The notes below the pieces were generated by a model, which saw only the letters and a list, made by a program, of their open reading frames with translations, was not told the DNA's origin and did not search any database. Position numbers and translations under genes: made by a program. From assembly GCF_000469135.2 (NCBI RefSeq), contig NZ_CP048117.1, positions 2,331,501 through 2,395,500 on the forward strand: a stretch of 64,000 nt of DNA. The letters run 5' to 3'. How positions within the stretch are numbered: the stretch's first letter is position 1; each line of letters opens with the position of its first letter. This document shows, in pieces, positions 35,439 to 46,279 of this stretch. The stretch comes from Bacillus sp. SB49. GTDB taxonomy: Bacteria > Bacillota > Bacilli > Bacillales > Halobacillaceae.

Positions 35439-37643
35439 TTACTGCATAACACGACGCACTGTATATACTTCCTGTATCTGCTTAATCCGTTCAACAATTT
35501 TTCTTAAGTGATTCGTATTTTGTATCAAGATGGTGATATGGATCGTAGCCATCTTGTTGCGGTCCGATTTCCCGGAAACGGCTGTTATGTTCGTTTTCGT
35601 TTCGTTGACAGCCTGAAGCACTTCATTTAGAAGCCCTCTGCGATCATAGCCCCAAATTTCAAGGTCAACGTGATACTGTTTCGAATCGGTAACCGACATT
35701 TCCCATTTGACAGGAAGCAGCCTAGGCTGTGCTTCTTCCGTCTGCACATTCGGACAATCCGTCCGGTGCACAGATACACCACGGCCTTTCGTTATATATC
35801 CGATAATTTCATCACCGGGTACCGGGTTACAGCACTTGGATAATCGAACAAGGAGGTTGTCCACACCTTCCACACGTACGCCTGAATCACGCTTTCCGAC
35901 TTTCGGTGGTGTTTTAATCTCCGTGGTACTAACGTCCGCAAGGGTCTGTTCCAGGTCCTGTTCCTTCTGCTGACGTTTTCTGATTTTCTCCGTCAGGCGT
36001 GTCGCTATTTGAGCTGCTGTGATTCCCTGATAACCGACAGCGGCGAACATGTCTTCCTCGTTTGCAAAGTTAAACTTCTCAGAGACACGCATCAGGTTCT
36101 CCTGTGTGTAGACGTCTTTTGGCTGGATACCGAAATTACGGATTTCTTTATCGACAAGCTCTTTCCCTTTCGCTATATTTTCATCCTTCTGCTGTTTCTT
36201 GAAGAATTGTTTAATCTTATTTTTAGCTTGGGAGGTCTGTGCTAGCTTAATCCAGTCTTTAGACGGGCCGTAGGCATGCTTGGATGTCATGACATCGACA
36301 ATATCTCCTGTTTTCAATTCATAGTCAAGCGGCTCCATTTTACCGTTAACCTTCGCCCCTATTGTCTGATTGCCGACTTCCGTGTGGATGCGATAGGCAA
36401 AATCAACAGGTACAGAACCCGACGGGAGTTCAATAACATCTCCCTTCGGTGTGAACACATAAACCATATCCGAAAATAGATCGACTTTCAGAGATTCCAT
36501 AAATTCTTCTGCATCATGCGTTTCATTCTGCCATTCCAGAATCTCACGGAACCAAGTCAACTTCTCTTCAAATGACTGTTCTGCCGCACTTTGTTTGCCT
36601 TCTTTGTATGCCCAGTGAGCCGCAATTCCGTATTCGGCTATCTCATGCATGTCATGTGTGCGGATCTGCACTTCCAAAGGATCACCTTTTGGACCAATTA
36701 CCGTCGTATGCAGAGACTGGTACAAGTTCGGTTTAGGCATAGCGATATAATCTTTGAACCTTCCCGGCATCGGTTTCCAACACGTATGGATGATACCTAA
36801 GACGGCATAGCAATCCTTAATGCTTTCTACGGTAATTCTAACGGCTAACAAGTCATAGATTTCGTTGAACTGCTTATTCTGCAGAACCATTTTCCTATAG
36901 ATGCTGTACAAATGCTTCGGTCTTCCGTTTAAATCCGCTTGGATGTTCACATCATCCAACTGCGTCTGTATTTCGTTAATTACTTCCTCAATATAATGTT
37001 CGCGTTCATTACGCTTTTGCTTCATCAAGTGAACGATTCGATAATACTGCTGCGGGTTCAAATAACGGAGGGCCGTGTCTTCCAGCTCCCACTTAATTGT
37101 AGAAATTCCTAAACGATGCGCAAGCGGTGCAAAAATCTCCAATGTCTCATTCGAGATCCTGCGCTGCTTCTCCGCAGGGAGATGCTTCAATGTCCGCATA
37201 TTATGAAGGCGGTCGGCTAGTTTGATCAGAATAACACGGATGTCCTTCGCCATCGCAACGAACATCTTCCTGTGATTCTCTGCCTGCTGCGCTTCCTTGG
37301 ACTTATATTTGATTTTACCAAGCTTTGTGACTCCGTCCACCAGCATAGCCACTTCAGTGTTAAATGCATCGCCGATTTCTTCCAAGGTAATATCCGTATC
37401 CTCCACCACGTCGTGAAGAAACCCACCAGCAACAGTTTCCGGATCCATTTCCAGATTAACTAATATCCCTGCTACCTGAATCGGGTGGATAATATAAGGT
37501 TCTCCGGATTTCCTGAATTGATTGCTGTGGGCTTTCTCGGCGAATTCGTACGCACGACGAATAAATGCCAGATCTGACTCATTCAAATACTGACTTGCTT
37601 GCTCTATGACTTCTTCTGCAGTTAGAACTGTATCTTTGGCCAT
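35439..37643 (-). CDS. relA: Bifunctional (p)ppGpp synthetase/hydrolase RelA
   Basis: 734 residues in the Rel order: HD hydrolase with intact HDVVEDTD (about residues 78-85), synthetase domain ([43 protein letters not shown]), TGS ([29 protein letters not shown]), zinc-finger region ([16 protein letters not shown]) and C-terminal ACT. Both active sites look intact. In the same direction as apt upstream and dtd downstream. Confidence 0.97.
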   Translation of the reverse strand: MAKDTVLTAEEVIEQASQYLNESDLAFIRRAYEFAEKAHSNQFRKSGEPYIIHPIQVAGILVNLEMDPETVAGGFLHDVVEDTDITLEEIGDAFNTEVAMLVDGVTKLGKIKYKSKEAQQAENHRKMFVAMAKDIRVILIKLADRLHNMRTLKHLPAEKQRRISNETLEIFAPLAHRLGISTIKWELEDTALRYLNPQQYYRIVHLMKQKRNEREHYIEEVINEIQTQLDDVNIQADLNGRPKHLYSIYRKMVLQNKQFNEIYDLLAVRITVESIKDCYAVLGIIHTCWKPMPGRFKDYIAMPKPNLYQSLHTTVIGPKGDPLEVQIRTHDMHEIAEYGIAAHWAYKEGKQSAAEQSFEEKLTWFREILEWQNETHDAEEFMESLKVDLFSDMVYVFTPKGDVIELPSGSVPVDFAYRIHTEVGNQTIGAKVNGKMEPLDYELKTGDIVDVMTSKHAYGPSKDWIKLAQTSQAKNKIKQFFKKQQKDENIAKGKELVDKEIRNFGIQPKDVYTQENLMRVSEKFNFANEEDMFAAVGYQGITAAQIATRLTEKIRKRQQKEQDLEQTLADVSTTEIKTPPKVGKRDSGVRVEGVDNLLVRLSKCCNPVPGDEIIGYITKGRGVSVHRTDCPNVQTEEAQPRLLPVKWEMSVTDSKQYHVDLEIWGYDRRGLLNEVLQAVNETKTNITAVSGKSDRNKMATIHITILIQNTNHLRKIVERIKQIQEVYTVRRVMQ

Positions 37644-37745
37644 TCCATCACCCTAGTTTCTTTAAAACTTTCTTTATTTTCTATTTGGTATCATTATCAA
37701 AAAAAGCGCGGCTTTTGTAAAGGAAAAGCTTACTTAATTGTAAAA

Positions 37746-37776
37746 CAAAGAGCGCCCCAACAAGGGCACTCTTTCT
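37746..37776 (-). terminator. Terminator of apt
   Basis: AAAGAGTGCCC and GGGCGCTCTTT (37748-37758 with 37764-37774, one U-G pair) form a hairpin followed by GTTTTA on the minus strand, just after the apt stop. Confidence 0.7.
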
Positions 37777-37781
37777 TTTTA

Positions 37782-38294
37782 TTAGTATTGCATTAGCGTA
37801 CAGACATCATGGCCTTTCAGCTTGCTGCGGCCGTTCAGGTAAGTAAGTTCAATTAAGAACGCACATCCCGCAACTTCTCCACCGAGCTGCTCAACAAGGT
37901 TAATCGTTGCTTCGATTGTTCCTCCTGTAGCAAGAAGGTCATCGATAATCAAGACACGCTGACCCGGTTTGATCGCATCTTTATGAATAGTCAATACGTC
38001 CTTACCATACTCGAGGCCGTAATCGACTTTGATTGTTTCACGAGGCAGTTTTCCTTCTTTACGTACCGGTGCAAAACCGATTTCGAGTGCATAAGACACA
38101 GGACAGCCTACGATAAACCCGCGTGCTTCCGGTCCTACGACGATGTCGATGTCCTTGTCTTTGGCATATTCCACGATTTCGTCAACCGCTTGTTTGAATG
38201 CAGGACCATTATCCATAAGTGGGGTGATGTCCTTAAACTGCACTCCCTCTTTCGGCCAGTCCTGTACGATTGCGATATGTTCTTTAAAATCCAT
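37782..38294 (-). CDS. apt: Adenine phosphoribosyltransferase
   Basis: 170-residue purine salvage enzyme making AMP from adenine and PRPP. The PRPP motif [13 protein letters not shown] is at about residues 118-130 and the N-terminal [14 protein letters not shown] loop is typical. Its start overlaps the recJ stop by 11 bases, so the two are translationally linked. Confidence 0.97.
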   Translation of the reverse strand: MDFKEHIAIVQDWPKEGVQFKDITPLMDNGPAFKQAVDEIVEYAKDKDIDIVVGPEARGFIVGCPVSYALEIGFAPVRKEGKLPRETIKVDYGLEYGKDVLTIHKDAIKPGQRVLIIDDLLATGGTIEATINLVEQLGGEVAGCAFLIELTYLNGRSKLKGHDVCTLMQY

Positions 38295-40611
38295 TAAATA
38301 CTTCCTCCTTGACGTGCTTAGACCCTTGGTTCATATATTGGTCAAACCAATCTTTCAACTCATGATAAGTGGAATAGTAGAGCGTTTGTTCCATCTGAAG
38401 TTGTTCTTCGCGTCTGCGATAGAACTGTGACTCTTTCAAGTCCTTCTGTGAAGGTTGTGATTCAACCGTAATAATCCCATTCTCTATTCTAACAAAGTCC
38501 AGTTCAAAAAACACCTCTGAAATAAATTCCACCATGGAACGGTCCCAGCCTTTACGGTTGGCAAGCAATTCCGTTTCTTTACGAAGATCAAAACGCCCGC
38601 GTTTTAAAAGCATACCATAAAACCATTTGAAATGATCCCTCGTCGGCCATCTCTTAAGAAAAGCGCCATCTTCAAGCTGATAACAGACATACACTTTACG
38701 CGCATCCACTATTTCTAAAACCTTTTTCAACTGATCGATTTCAGAAGGAAGATCGAGGAGCAGGAGCCCGTCCAGATGAAGCTCTTCGGTAAGATCGTTT
38801 GAACCGTATACAGGTATGTCAAACGGGGCCTTCGTCTTCTCTAGAAAACGGATAGCCGCATATGTTTCCCCTTCCGGTATATCGATGCTCTTTTCCAAAT
38901 GTTTCGAGCCGCGCAGGTCAAAAAGCTGCTGCTCCTTTACAGCCAGATCCTTGACCATGACCTGCACATTTTTCCGACCGTTCCATTCATTTATCCCGAG
39001 CTCACCAACGATGTCCAACGGGGTATGTGGAGCAATCTGCGGATACAAATCCCCCATATGAAAAGCGATCCCGTCCACCTTGGCTTTATTTTGTAGAAAC
39101 TGGAACTTCAGATGATTTTTCTTGCTTCCAATCAAACGTATTTCCTTCGGCGTATGCTTCAGGTGAAACAGCGGCTTCGGGTTGCCCATACCAAAAGGAC
39201 GCAGCCTGTTCACTTCTTCAATCTGCTTTAATGAGATTTCTTCGATTTCCACCGTAGATTCAATATCAAGTACCTGGTGGTAGTCTTCTTCGGTCAGCTT
39301 TTCTTCTGCCTTTTGGATCAGGTCTTCCCGCAGGTTATTCACTTCTCCTGTTTCAAGAGTCATACCCGCTGCCTGCGCATGTCCACCGAAGTGAATAAAT
39401 CGATCCCTGACTTCCATGCAGTTCGTAAATAAATCAAAAGCAGCGATGCTTCTTGCCGAACCTTTCGCTTGCTGCTTTTCCGGATCAATGGCAAGAACGA
39501 TGGCAGGACGGTCAAATTGACGCACGAGTTTCGATGCTACAATTCCCAGGACTCCGGGGTTCCAGCCTTCCTTGGCGACGACAATAACCTTGTCTGCTTC
39601 ACCTTTTTCATTCTTGACCATCGCTTCCGCTTCTTTCGCGATGGAGGCGACGATTTTCTGCCGTTCTATATTCAACTGGTTGATAAAAGCGGCGATCTCC
39701 TGCGCCTCATCCAGACTGTCTGATATCAATAAGTCCACGGCCGGTGTCGCATCTTGAAGTCGACCGACCGCATTCAAACGCGGCCCAATCGTAAAACCAA
39801 TGGTTTCTTCCTCCATATCCCCCTCGATTCCACAAACCTGTCTAAGTGCCTGAATACCTGGACGAGTAGAACGGGAAATCGCTTCTAGACCGGCGGAGGC
39901 CAGAACACGATTTTCCCCTTTCAGAGGGACGAGATCGGCGATCGTACCTATGACCACCAAATCAAGGAATTCCGTCGGAAAATGCCCCAGGAGCGCTTCG
40001 GCAAATTTAAATGCGACGCCGACACCTGCCAGCTCCTGAAACGGATAGTCCGCCGAAGTTTTCGGGTGAATGATGCTGTAGGCGTCGGGCAGGCGTTCCT
40101 GCACTTCGTGGTGATCGGTAATGATCAAGTCAATGCCGAGCTCTTTTGCAAAGGCGGCCTCTTCGATAGCGGCAATGCCGGTGTCAACCGTAATGATTAC
40201 CTTGAAGCCGGAATCACTCGCGAACTGGAAGGCTTCTTTATTCGGACCATATCCTTCCGTAAAACGGTTGGGAATGTAGAAATCACAGTCAGCACCCGTT
40301 TTGCGGATTGCTTCTACCATAAGAGTTGTCGACGTGACACCGTCTGCATCATAATCTCCGAAAACAAGAATCGGCTCCCCTTTTTCAACCGCTTCTTTTA
40401 CACGGTTGACCGCCTTCTCCATCCCATCCATGAGGAAAGGGTCGTGAAGTTGTGTGACAGATGGGTTCAAAAATGTCCGCACATCTTCCGGTGAGACGAT
40501 TCCGCGCTTCTCCAGCAGCTGTTGTGTAAGGGGGGTAATCCCCTGTACATCTTCAATGGTTGCCGCGGCTTCTCTATATGTAAAATTCCATTTCATCTTA
40601 CTTTGTATCAT
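38284..40611 (-). CDS. recJ: Single-stranded-DNA exonuclease RecJ
   Basis: 775-residue DHH/DHHA1 5'-3' exonuclease. Active-site motifs: [55 protein letters not shown] and the DHHA1 motif GSARSI with [13 protein letters not shown]. The extra C-terminal domain is the Bacillus type. AGGGGTG is seven bases before the ATG. A good promoter lies 22 bases upstream of the start. Confidence 0.96.
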   Translation of the reverse strand: MIQSKMKWNFTYREAAATIEDVQGITPLTQQLLEKRGIVSPEDVRTFLNPSVTQLHDPFLMDGMEKAVNRVKEAVEKGEPILVFGDYDADGVTSTTLMVEAIRKTGADCDFYIPNRFTEGYGPNKEAFQFASDSGFKVIITVDTGIAAIEEAAFAKELGIDLIITDHHEVQERLPDAYSIIHPKTSADYPFQELAGVGVAFKFAEALLGHFPTEFLDLVVIGTIADLVPLKGENRVLASAGLEAISRSTRPGIQALRQVCGIEGDMEEETIGFTIGPRLNAVGRLQDATPAVDLLISDSLDEAQEIAAFINQLNIERQKIVASIAKEAEAMVKNEKGEADKVIVVAKEGWNPGVLGIVASKLVRQFDRPAIVLAIDPEKQQAKGSARSIAAFDLFTNCMEVRDRFIHFGGHAQAAGMTLETGEVNNLREDLIQKAEEKLTEEDYHQVLDIESTVEIEEISLKQIEEVNRLRPFGMGNPKPLFHLKHTPKEIRLIGSKKNHLKFQFLQNKAKVDGIAFHMGDLYPQIAPHTPLDIVGELGINEWNGRKNVQVMVKDLAVKEQQLFDLRGSKHLEKSIDIPEGETYAAIRFLEKTKAPFDIPVYGSNDLTEELHLDGLLLLDLPSEIDQLKKVLEIVDARKVYVCYQLEDGAFLKRWPTRDHFKWFYGMLLKRGRFDLRKETELLANRKGWDRSMVEFISEVFFELDFVRIENGIITVESQPSQKDLKESQFYRRREEQLQMEQTLYYSTYHELKDWFDQYMNQGSKHVKEEVFNGF

Positions 40612-40632
40612 AAGTTCACCCCTGACCCGTCT

Positions 40633-40661
40633 ATTATACTAGAGCGGACCAGGGGTAGCAA
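40633..40661 (-). promoter_or_regulatory. Sigma-A promoter of recJ-apt
   Basis: TTGCTA and a perfect TATAAT are separated by 17 bases on the minus strand; the start is predicted near 40626, giving a very short leader. Confidence 0.65.
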
Positions 40662-40667
40662 ACCGGA

Positions 40668-40994
40668 TTATGTGAGTTTGGAGTTTTCCTCCTGCTCATC
40701 ATTTACAGCAGGATCATGGACAGGTTCATCTGTATGAGTATGGACATCAGCAGGCGCATCCAGTTGAGCGCGCAGCGACTTGTTTTCCCGTTTGAGCCTG
40801 TAATAGCGAATGGCTCCTACAGAAGCTGTTGCCAGTCCACCCAGCAGTACAGATATCAGAATAACAAGAATCAATGGCGCTTCTCCGGTGCCGAATAAAT
40901 AATTGACCTGCACGGCATCCACGTTGATCACGGCGAAGATCGCAATGAGTAAAGCGAATATAAGTGCAAGGATAATGTAAGTTTGCCCTTTCAC
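40668..40994 (-). CDS. yrvD: LapA-domain (DUF1049) small membrane protein (YrvD type)
   Basis: 108 residues with two membrane helices (about 5-25 and 40-62) and a LapA-like core FAVINVDAVQVNYLFG. A short coiled segment (YYRLKRENKSLRAQL) and an acidic tail follow. In B. subtilis YrvD occupies the same position next to recJ and secDF. Function is not established; the distant enterobacterial LapA family takes part in LPS assembly control, which cannot apply in a Gram-positive cell. Confidence 0.85.
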   Translation of the reverse strand: MKGQTYIILALIFALLIAIFAVINVDAVQVNYLFGTGEAPLILVILISVLLGGLATASVGAIRYYRLKRENKSLRAQLDAPADVHTHTDEPVHDPAVNDEQEENSKLT

Positions 40995-41104
40995 ATTCCC
41001 ACTCCTTTCTTTTTGTCTTTATTGATATACCCCGAACACTATAATAATAATCAAAAATGCCCGTTATCACCAGAAAGCTGCAGCTATCCTATCACAACAA
41101 GCTG

Positions 41105-41140
41105 AAAAAATCCCCGCCTTCAGGGCGGGGATTTTTTCTT
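41105..41140 (-). terminator. Terminator of secDF
   Basis: A perfect 14-bp stem (41105-41118 with 41124-41137) with T-runs on both sides lies 13 bases after the secDF stop. Confidence 0.93.
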
Positions 41141-41149
41141 TCTCTATTC

Positions 41150-43432
41150 TTAGACTTGTGGTCCATCCACTTTTTTCTTTTTCACGTAGTTAATTGGCTT
41201 TTCTTTGATGTTGCGTCCACGCCATATCAGCCACAGCTGAGAAGCAATGAACAGGGACGAATACGTACCTGCGAGCAAACCAATTACCAGCGCAAAGGAA
41301 AAATTCGTGATGGAAGAAGCACCGAAGAACAAGAGCATAACAGCCGCAAAAATAACGGTAAGTACCGTATTAATACTCCTCGTCAATGTCTGCATCAAGC
41401 TGTCGTTGACGATTTTAGCAAGTTCTTTAAAGGACTTGACCTTTTTCTTCTGCTTCAGGTTCTCTCTGATTCGGTCAAACGTAACGATTGTATCGTTGAC
41501 GGAATACCCGACAATTGTCAGGATTGCCGCAATGATAGTGACGTCAAATTCAAGCCTTGTGATACTGAACAAAGCGATGATGAAGAATGCATCATGCAGC
41601 AAAGCAATGATTGCTGTGAGGGCGAAGAAAATTTCAAATCGGATAGTCACGTAAATGATAATCCCGATGGATGCATATAACACAGCAAGTGCCGCATTCT
41701 TCGCAAGCTCCTGTCCGACAACAGGAGACACCGTGCTGACGTTCGGTGTGTTCCCGTATTCTTCTTCATAGTAGGCCTGAATCTCAGACACCTTGTCTTT
41801 GCTTAGTTCCTTATCGAAACGAGCTACAGCTATTTCGTTATTATCTCCGGAAATAACGACTTTTTTCGGTGACAGATCGAATTCATCTTCCATTGTCTGT
41901 TCGATCTGTTCTGAAGAGACATTCTCGTCAGCAAGGATGGAAACCCGCGAACCGCTCGTGAAGTCAATCCCCAGATTCAAGCGGAAGATCGCGATGGCTA
42001 TGATTCCCGCTACTACCAGGGCAATAGAAACTGCAAAGAACCGTTTTCTTAGACCCACGAAGTCAAATTGACGTTTGGCGAACGTTGCTTCAACTTCCTG
42101 TCCATCCTCAATATTTTGAATATCCTCAGGCTTTACCCCAAACCATTTCGGTCGCTTGTTCAGGAATCTGCTCTTCACCCAGAGCCCCATGAACAGGCGT
42201 GTACCGTAAACTGCAGTGATGAAGCTGACAAGGATACTTACAATCAGCATCGTCGCAAACCCTTTGACGGAACTTGTACCGAAAATGAACAATACTGCTG
42301 CAGCAATCAAGGTAGTGATGTTGGCATCCAATATTGTGGAAAGCGATCGTTTATTTCCTGCTTTGTAGGCAGACATGAGTGATTTACCTGATTTCAATTC
42401 TTCTTTAATCCGTTCATATGTGATGATATTGGCATCGACAGCCATTCCCACCCCGAGAATCAGGGCAGCGATACCCGGTAAGGTCAGGACACCATTCATC
42501 CATTCGAACACAAGCAGAATTAAATAAATGTAAGTCGTCAATGTAATCGTAGCGATGACACCCGGGAACCGGTAATAAGCGATCATGAACAAGAAGATAA
42601 CAGCTACTCCTATAAATCCGGCAAGGATCGTTTTGTTCATGGCTTGTTCCCCGAATTGAGCACCTACAGAAGTCGAGTACGTCTCTTCCAAGTTAACCGG
42701 AAGGGATCCCGCATTGAGAACATCCGCCAGCTGTTTAGCCGACTCAACAGTGAAATCACCGCTGATCATGATGGAGTTACTTCGGATCGGACCATTCCGT
42801 CTGAACGACGGAGCAGAAATATAACCAGGATCCTCTTTCCCATACTCCTCTGCAAAGGATGTATCCTCATTGTAATCAAGCCAGATGACTAATAAATCAT
42901 CCGGATAAGGCGTTTCCGGATCGTCCGGTGTTTCATAAATCTCCTTGGATACATCATAGAATTTAGAAGCATCTTTCACTTTCAACGTGACAACCGGCTC
43001 GTTTGTATCCGGATTGAAGGTCTGCTGAGCGCTTCCTTCCACCAAGTCCGAACCGTTTAAGTATTCTTTCCCGTCCGTGCCTCTCATAGAGAGCTGCGCG
43101 GATGTCGATAAAAGCTCCCGAGCCGTTTGTTGGTCTTCTACACCTGCAAGTTGAACACGAATCCTTCCTCCGTCTTCAATGGAGATATTCGTCTCACTGA
43201 TACCTAGTGTATTGACACGCTGGTTCAATGACTCAGCAGTCGCTTCCAACACTTGATCATTGACTTCCTGGTCTTCGTTCAACGGTTCGACATCGTATAA
43301 GATTTCGAATCCTCCTTGAAGATCCAGTCCGAGTTTTATGTCTTTTGTAATTCCCGTGATGGTCGTCCCGATTGCAGCCGCTATCAACAAGACCACAAGG
43401 AAAAAGGCGACGATCCGCCCTCTTTTCACCAT
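41150..43432 (-). CDS. secDF: Fused SecD-SecF protein-export membrane protein
   Basis: 760 residues with about 12 membrane helices. The SecD half (residues about 1-420) has GLDLQGGFEILYDVEP and the GMAVDANIITYERIKEEL motif; the SecF half has LGIDFTSGSRVSI and GYSVNDTIVTFDRIREN. This RND-type partner uses the proton gradient to pull proteins out of SecYEG. The fusion is normal for Bacillus. AGGAGCGG lies before the ATG. Confidence 0.97.
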   Translation of the reverse strand: MVKRGRIVAFFLVVLLIAAAIGTTITGITKDIKLGLDLQGGFEILYDVEPLNEDQEVNDQVLEATAESLNQRVNTLGISETNISIEDGGRIRVQLAGVEDQQTARELLSTSAQLSMRGTDGKEYLNGSDLVEGSAQQTFNPDTNEPVVTLKVKDASKFYDVSKEIYETPDDPETPYPDDLLVIWLDYNEDTSFAEEYGKEDPGYISAPSFRRNGPIRSNSIMISGDFTVESAKQLADVLNAGSLPVNLEETYSTSVGAQFGEQAMNKTILAGFIGVAVIFLFMIAYYRFPGVIATITLTTYIYLILLVFEWMNGVLTLPGIAALILGVGMAVDANIITYERIKEELKSGKSLMSAYKAGNKRSLSTILDANITTLIAAAVLFIFGTSSVKGFATMLIVSILVSFITAVYGTRLFMGLWVKSRFLNKRPKWFGVKPEDIQNIEDGQEVEATFAKRQFDFVGLRKRFFAVSIALVVAGIIAIAIFRLNLGIDFTSGSRVSILADENVSSEQIEQTMEDEFDLSPKKVVISGDNNEIAVARFDKELSKDKVSEIQAYYEEEYGNTPNVSTVSPVVGQELAKNAALAVLYASIGIIIYVTIRFEIFFALTAIIALLHDAFFIIALFSITRLEFDVTIIAAILTIVGYSVNDTIVTFDRIRENLKQKKKVKSFKELAKIVNDSLMQTLTRSINTVLTVIFAAVMLLFFGASSITNFSFALVIGLLAGTYSSLFIASQLWLIWRGRNIKEKPINYVKKKKVDGPQV

Positions 43433-43576
43433 ATATACCGCTCCTTCTATTCTGTTTCACACAGGCGGTTGTTGAACCACTTGTTATGTATTATGTATCA
43501 AAATCTGACAAATTAGAATCACTCGTTCTCCATTCTACTACTTTTTTTAAAAATGGCAACTGTACCGGAGAGCGTT

Positions 43577-43867
43577 TCAGGAACCTTCCAAGGCTTCGAT
43601 CGAAGCAAGCAGGTCGTCGCTTTCGTATGCTTCAGCCGTCAAATAACCGGTGTATGTATGACTCGAGAGGCGAAAGATGTCCTGAACGATTTCATGAAGC
43701 CTCTTCTCCGGTTCTCCGTTCCAGACCTTCTTAATCAAGCAGTTCCAAACTTCTTCCTTTGTCGCTTGTTCATAGCCTAACAAATGCAGTTCTTCCACTT
43801 TGCTCTGCAACACCGGAGACACGCGCCTTCTCCATTCTCCGACCGTTTTCATTTGATCCATATCCAT
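43577..43867 (-). CDS. comN: ComN-like post-transcriptional regulator
   Basis: About 96 residues: EWRRRVSPVLQSKVEELHLLGYEQATKEEVWNCLIKKVW and GYLTAEAYES match the ComN family, which in B. subtilis promotes polar localisation of comE mRNA with DivIVA. The frame is open to 43966; the ATG at 43867 or the one at 43861 is more likely because GGAGAGAGG lies just before them. Divergent from spoVB, as in B. subtilis. Confidence 0.87.
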   Translation of the reverse strand: MDMDQMKTVGEWRRRVSPVLQSKVEELHLLGYEQATKEEVWNCLIKKVWNGEPEKRLHEIVQDIFRLSSHTYTGYLTAEAYESDDLLASIEALEGS

Positions 43868-43970
43868 TCGCCTCTCTCCGCTATTTAATCTATTGTCATG
43901 GCTTGTCCAACCATACGCATATACTTCATTGTAGCGGAAATTCAATACTTTGAGAAGGCGGATCAATGTT

Positions 43971-45527
43971 ATGTCTAAACAAACTTTTCTTCATGGAGCT
44001 CTCATTCTCGTAGCTGCAGGACTAATCACGAGATTGCTTGGCTTCATTAACCGGATCGTTGTAGCCAGGGTAATGGGGGCGGAAGGGGTGGGCCTTTACA
44101 TGATGGCACTGCCTACACTCATTCTCGCCATTACGATCACTCAGTTCGGACTCCCCGTTGCTATCTCAAAGAGGGTGTCAGAAGCGGAAGCAGGCGGAGA
44201 TGAACGGAAAATCAAGCGGATTCTGGCCGTATCTCTCTCCGTAACAGGTACACTCAGTATCTTATTCACAGCGCTGCTGTTCATCATGGCTCCCGTCATT
44301 GCCAATCACTTTCTGACGGATTCCAGAGCCCTCTATCCACTGCTTGTCGTTACACCAATCATTCCAATCATCGCTGTTTCCTCTGTAATAAGAGGCTACT
44401 TCCAAGGCCGTCAGAATATGAAACCTCAGGCGATGTCTCAAGTGATCGAACAGGTCGTGCGAATAGGTGCTGTCGTCCTTCTTACAAAACTGCTCTATCC
44501 TTACGGTGTCCAATTTGCAGCCGCAGGGGCCATGGCATCAGCTGTCCTCGGAGAACTTGCTTCTCTTTTCTATATGCTAAGACAATTCAACGTACACAAG
44601 CGGTTCCGTTTGAGGAAGACATGGAAAAGTCATATCGGTGAGGGACGAAAAACGTTGAATGAGTTGATGACCATTGCCCTTCCGACAACCGGCAGCCGAT
44701 TTATTGGATCGCTGACGTATTTCTTTGAACCCATTCTCGTCGCACAAAGTCTGGCCATTGCGGGAATCGCAGCCGTTGAATCAACGAAACAGTATGGAGA
44801 GCTTACCGGGTATGTGCTGCCGTTATTGTTCCTGCCCACCTTTTTGACGCATGCTTTGTCTATATCTCTCGTTCCGTCCATCAGTGAAGCTCAAGCTCAA
44901 GGAAAAACAGAGACGATTCAGTACCGCATCATGCAGTCCATCAGACTCTCCATAGCTTCCGGTGGTGTCATCACCATTATTTTTATGATCTTCCCCGCCG
45001 TCATTCTCATGACTATTTACGGGACAAGCAGCGCCGCTTTTATGCTGCAGTTCATGGCACCATTCTTTCTGCTGCACTATATACAAACACCCCTTCAGGC
45101 GACTCTCCAGGCACTTGATTTAGCCAAGCCGGCTATGTGGAACACACTCATAGGCTCGGTCGTAAAATTTGTCGTCCTTGTCGGTTTAAGTTCACGACCT
45201 GAATTCGGTATACACGGAGTCGCGCTGGCAATCGTTGTAGGGGTGGTCGTCGTAACCCTGCTGCACATGGCTGTATTAATCAAGTACAAAATTATCACCT
45301 TCCCTGTTTCCATGTTCCTTAAGTTTGCTGCTGTAATCGGCATCACAGGATATGCAGGAATGACCTGGAAACATGCATGGCTGGATGCCAGCAAGCCGGT
45401 CTCTCAACTCTTGACGATGGGCGTAACGCTTACTGTCTTCTACCTTTTCTTATTATTCTTCTTCCAGCTTCTCCGCGTGGAAGAGTGGAAGATGATCCCA
45501 TGGAAGCGATTATTCCATAAAAAATAA
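43971..45527 (+). CDS. spoVB: Stage V sporulation protein B (MurJ-like polysaccharide transporter)
   Basis: 518-residue MATE/MOP-superfamily membrane protein with about 14 helices. SpoVB is needed for spore cortex synthesis and is thought to flip a cortex precursor. Characteristic segments are NRIVVARVMGAEGVGLYMMALP, FGLPVAISKRVSEAEA and GRQNMKPQAMSQVIEQVVRI. The ATG at 43971 has AGAAGGCGG nine bases upstream; the TTG at 43950 has none. CATACGCA near 43912 faintly resembles a sigma-E -10 box, without a clear -35. Confidence 0.92.
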   Translation: MSKQTFLHGALILVAAGLITRLLGFINRIVVARVMGAEGVGLYMMALPTLILAITITQFGLPVAISKRVSEAEAGGDERKIKRILAVSLSVTGTLSILFTALLFIMAPVIANHFLTDSRALYPLLVVTPIIPIIAVSSVIRGYFQGRQNMKPQAMSQVIEQVVRIGAVVLLTKLLYPYGVQFAAAGAMASAVLGELASLFYMLRQFNVHKRFRLRKTWKSHIGEGRKTLNELMTIALPTTGSRFIGSLTYFFEPILVAQSLAIAGIAAVESTKQYGELTGYVLPLLFLPTFLTHALSISLVPSISEAQAQGKTETIQYRIMQSIRLSIASGGVITIIFMIFPAVILMTIYGTSSAAFMLQFMAPFFLLHYIQTPLQATLQALDLAKPAMWNTLIGSVVKFVVLVGLSSRPEFGIHGVALAIVVGVVVVTLLHMAVLIKYKIITFPVSMFLKFAAVIGITGYAGMTWKHAWLDASKPVSQLLTMGVTLTVFYLFLLFFFQLLRVEEWKMIPWKRLFHKK

Positions 45528-45553
45528 CCGCAGCAATCGCGGTTATTTTTTTA
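45524..45553. terminator. Terminator of spoVB, shared with the DUF421 gene
   Basis: AATAACCGC and GCGGTTATT (45524-45532 with 45540-45548) pair, followed by seven T on the plus strand. The left arm includes the spoVB stop. The minus-strand side has an A/T-rich tail that could serve the convergent gene. Confidence 0.85.
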
Positions 45554-45564
45554 TAAACAAATTC

Positions 45565-46221
45565 CTATTGAAAGGCATCGTTGCTGTCAAATAAAAGCTC
45601 CCCCTGATCGTTGATCGTACATAAGGATACTTCCTCGACGGATGAAAAACCGTTCTTCTTAACCTCGTTCAAAAGCCAGCTCTTATTCTTGCGGACCGTC
45701 CTCAGTCCACTATACTGTATCAAGCCGTCAGCAATGAGAACAACAGCGTAATCGGAAGTACCATCTTTCTTCTTTTCAAAGACGGAAAGTTTTCCGGACG
45801 GTTCCAAAATAGCATAGGAAACATCCTGCACCTGCTGAATACCATGTTCTCTTAACTGCAGTAGTAAATCATTGAAATTATAACGTTGCCGCCTCATTTC
45901 ATGTTCATCCACGTGCCCATGCTTAATGATGATGGAGGGTTTCCCATCGAACCAGTTTCGGAAGCGTTGGTTTTTCAAAGAAAGCCAGGCACTTGCCAGT
46001 TGAATTAACAGCAGCACTCCCATTGGAACGAGGGCGTGCCATAATCCGGAATCCGGCTTTTCGATTAAAAAGACAGCGATTTCCGCAAGCATGATATAGA
46101 CGACGAGGTCCATGATACTCAACTCTCCAATCTCCCGTTTACCCATGAAACGGAAGACAAGCAGAATAAGGAAATAGGTGAGCAGTGTTCGACCTATAAC
46201 GGAAACGACGACGAAATCCAT
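45565..46221 (-). CDS. yrbG: DUF421 membrane protein (YrbG type)
   Basis: 218 residues with three N-terminal helices (about 4-24, 30-50 and 63-83) and a cytoplasmic DUF421 domain with GKPSIIIKHGHVDEHEMRRQRYNFNDLLLQLREHGI. Related YetF/YdfS-type proteins are found in spore formers and one group affects germination. Function here unknown. In B. subtilis yrbG lies next to spoVB in the same way. Confidence 0.87.
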   Translation of the reverse strand: MDFVVVSVIGRTLLTYFLILLVFRFMGKREIGELSIMDLVVYIMLAEIAVFLIEKPDSGLWHALVPMGVLLLIQLASAWLSLKNQRFRNWFDGKPSIIIKHGHVDEHEMRRQRYNFNDLLLQLREHGIQQVQDVSYAILEPSGKLSVFEKKKDGTSDYAVVLIADGLIQYSGLRTVRKNKSWLLNEVKKNGFSSVEEVSLCTINDQGELLFDSNDAFQ

Positions 46222-46279
46222 CGATCCACGCCCTTTCTTGTAGGTTCTCCTCTACTTAACATCACCTATTTCCCCGAAT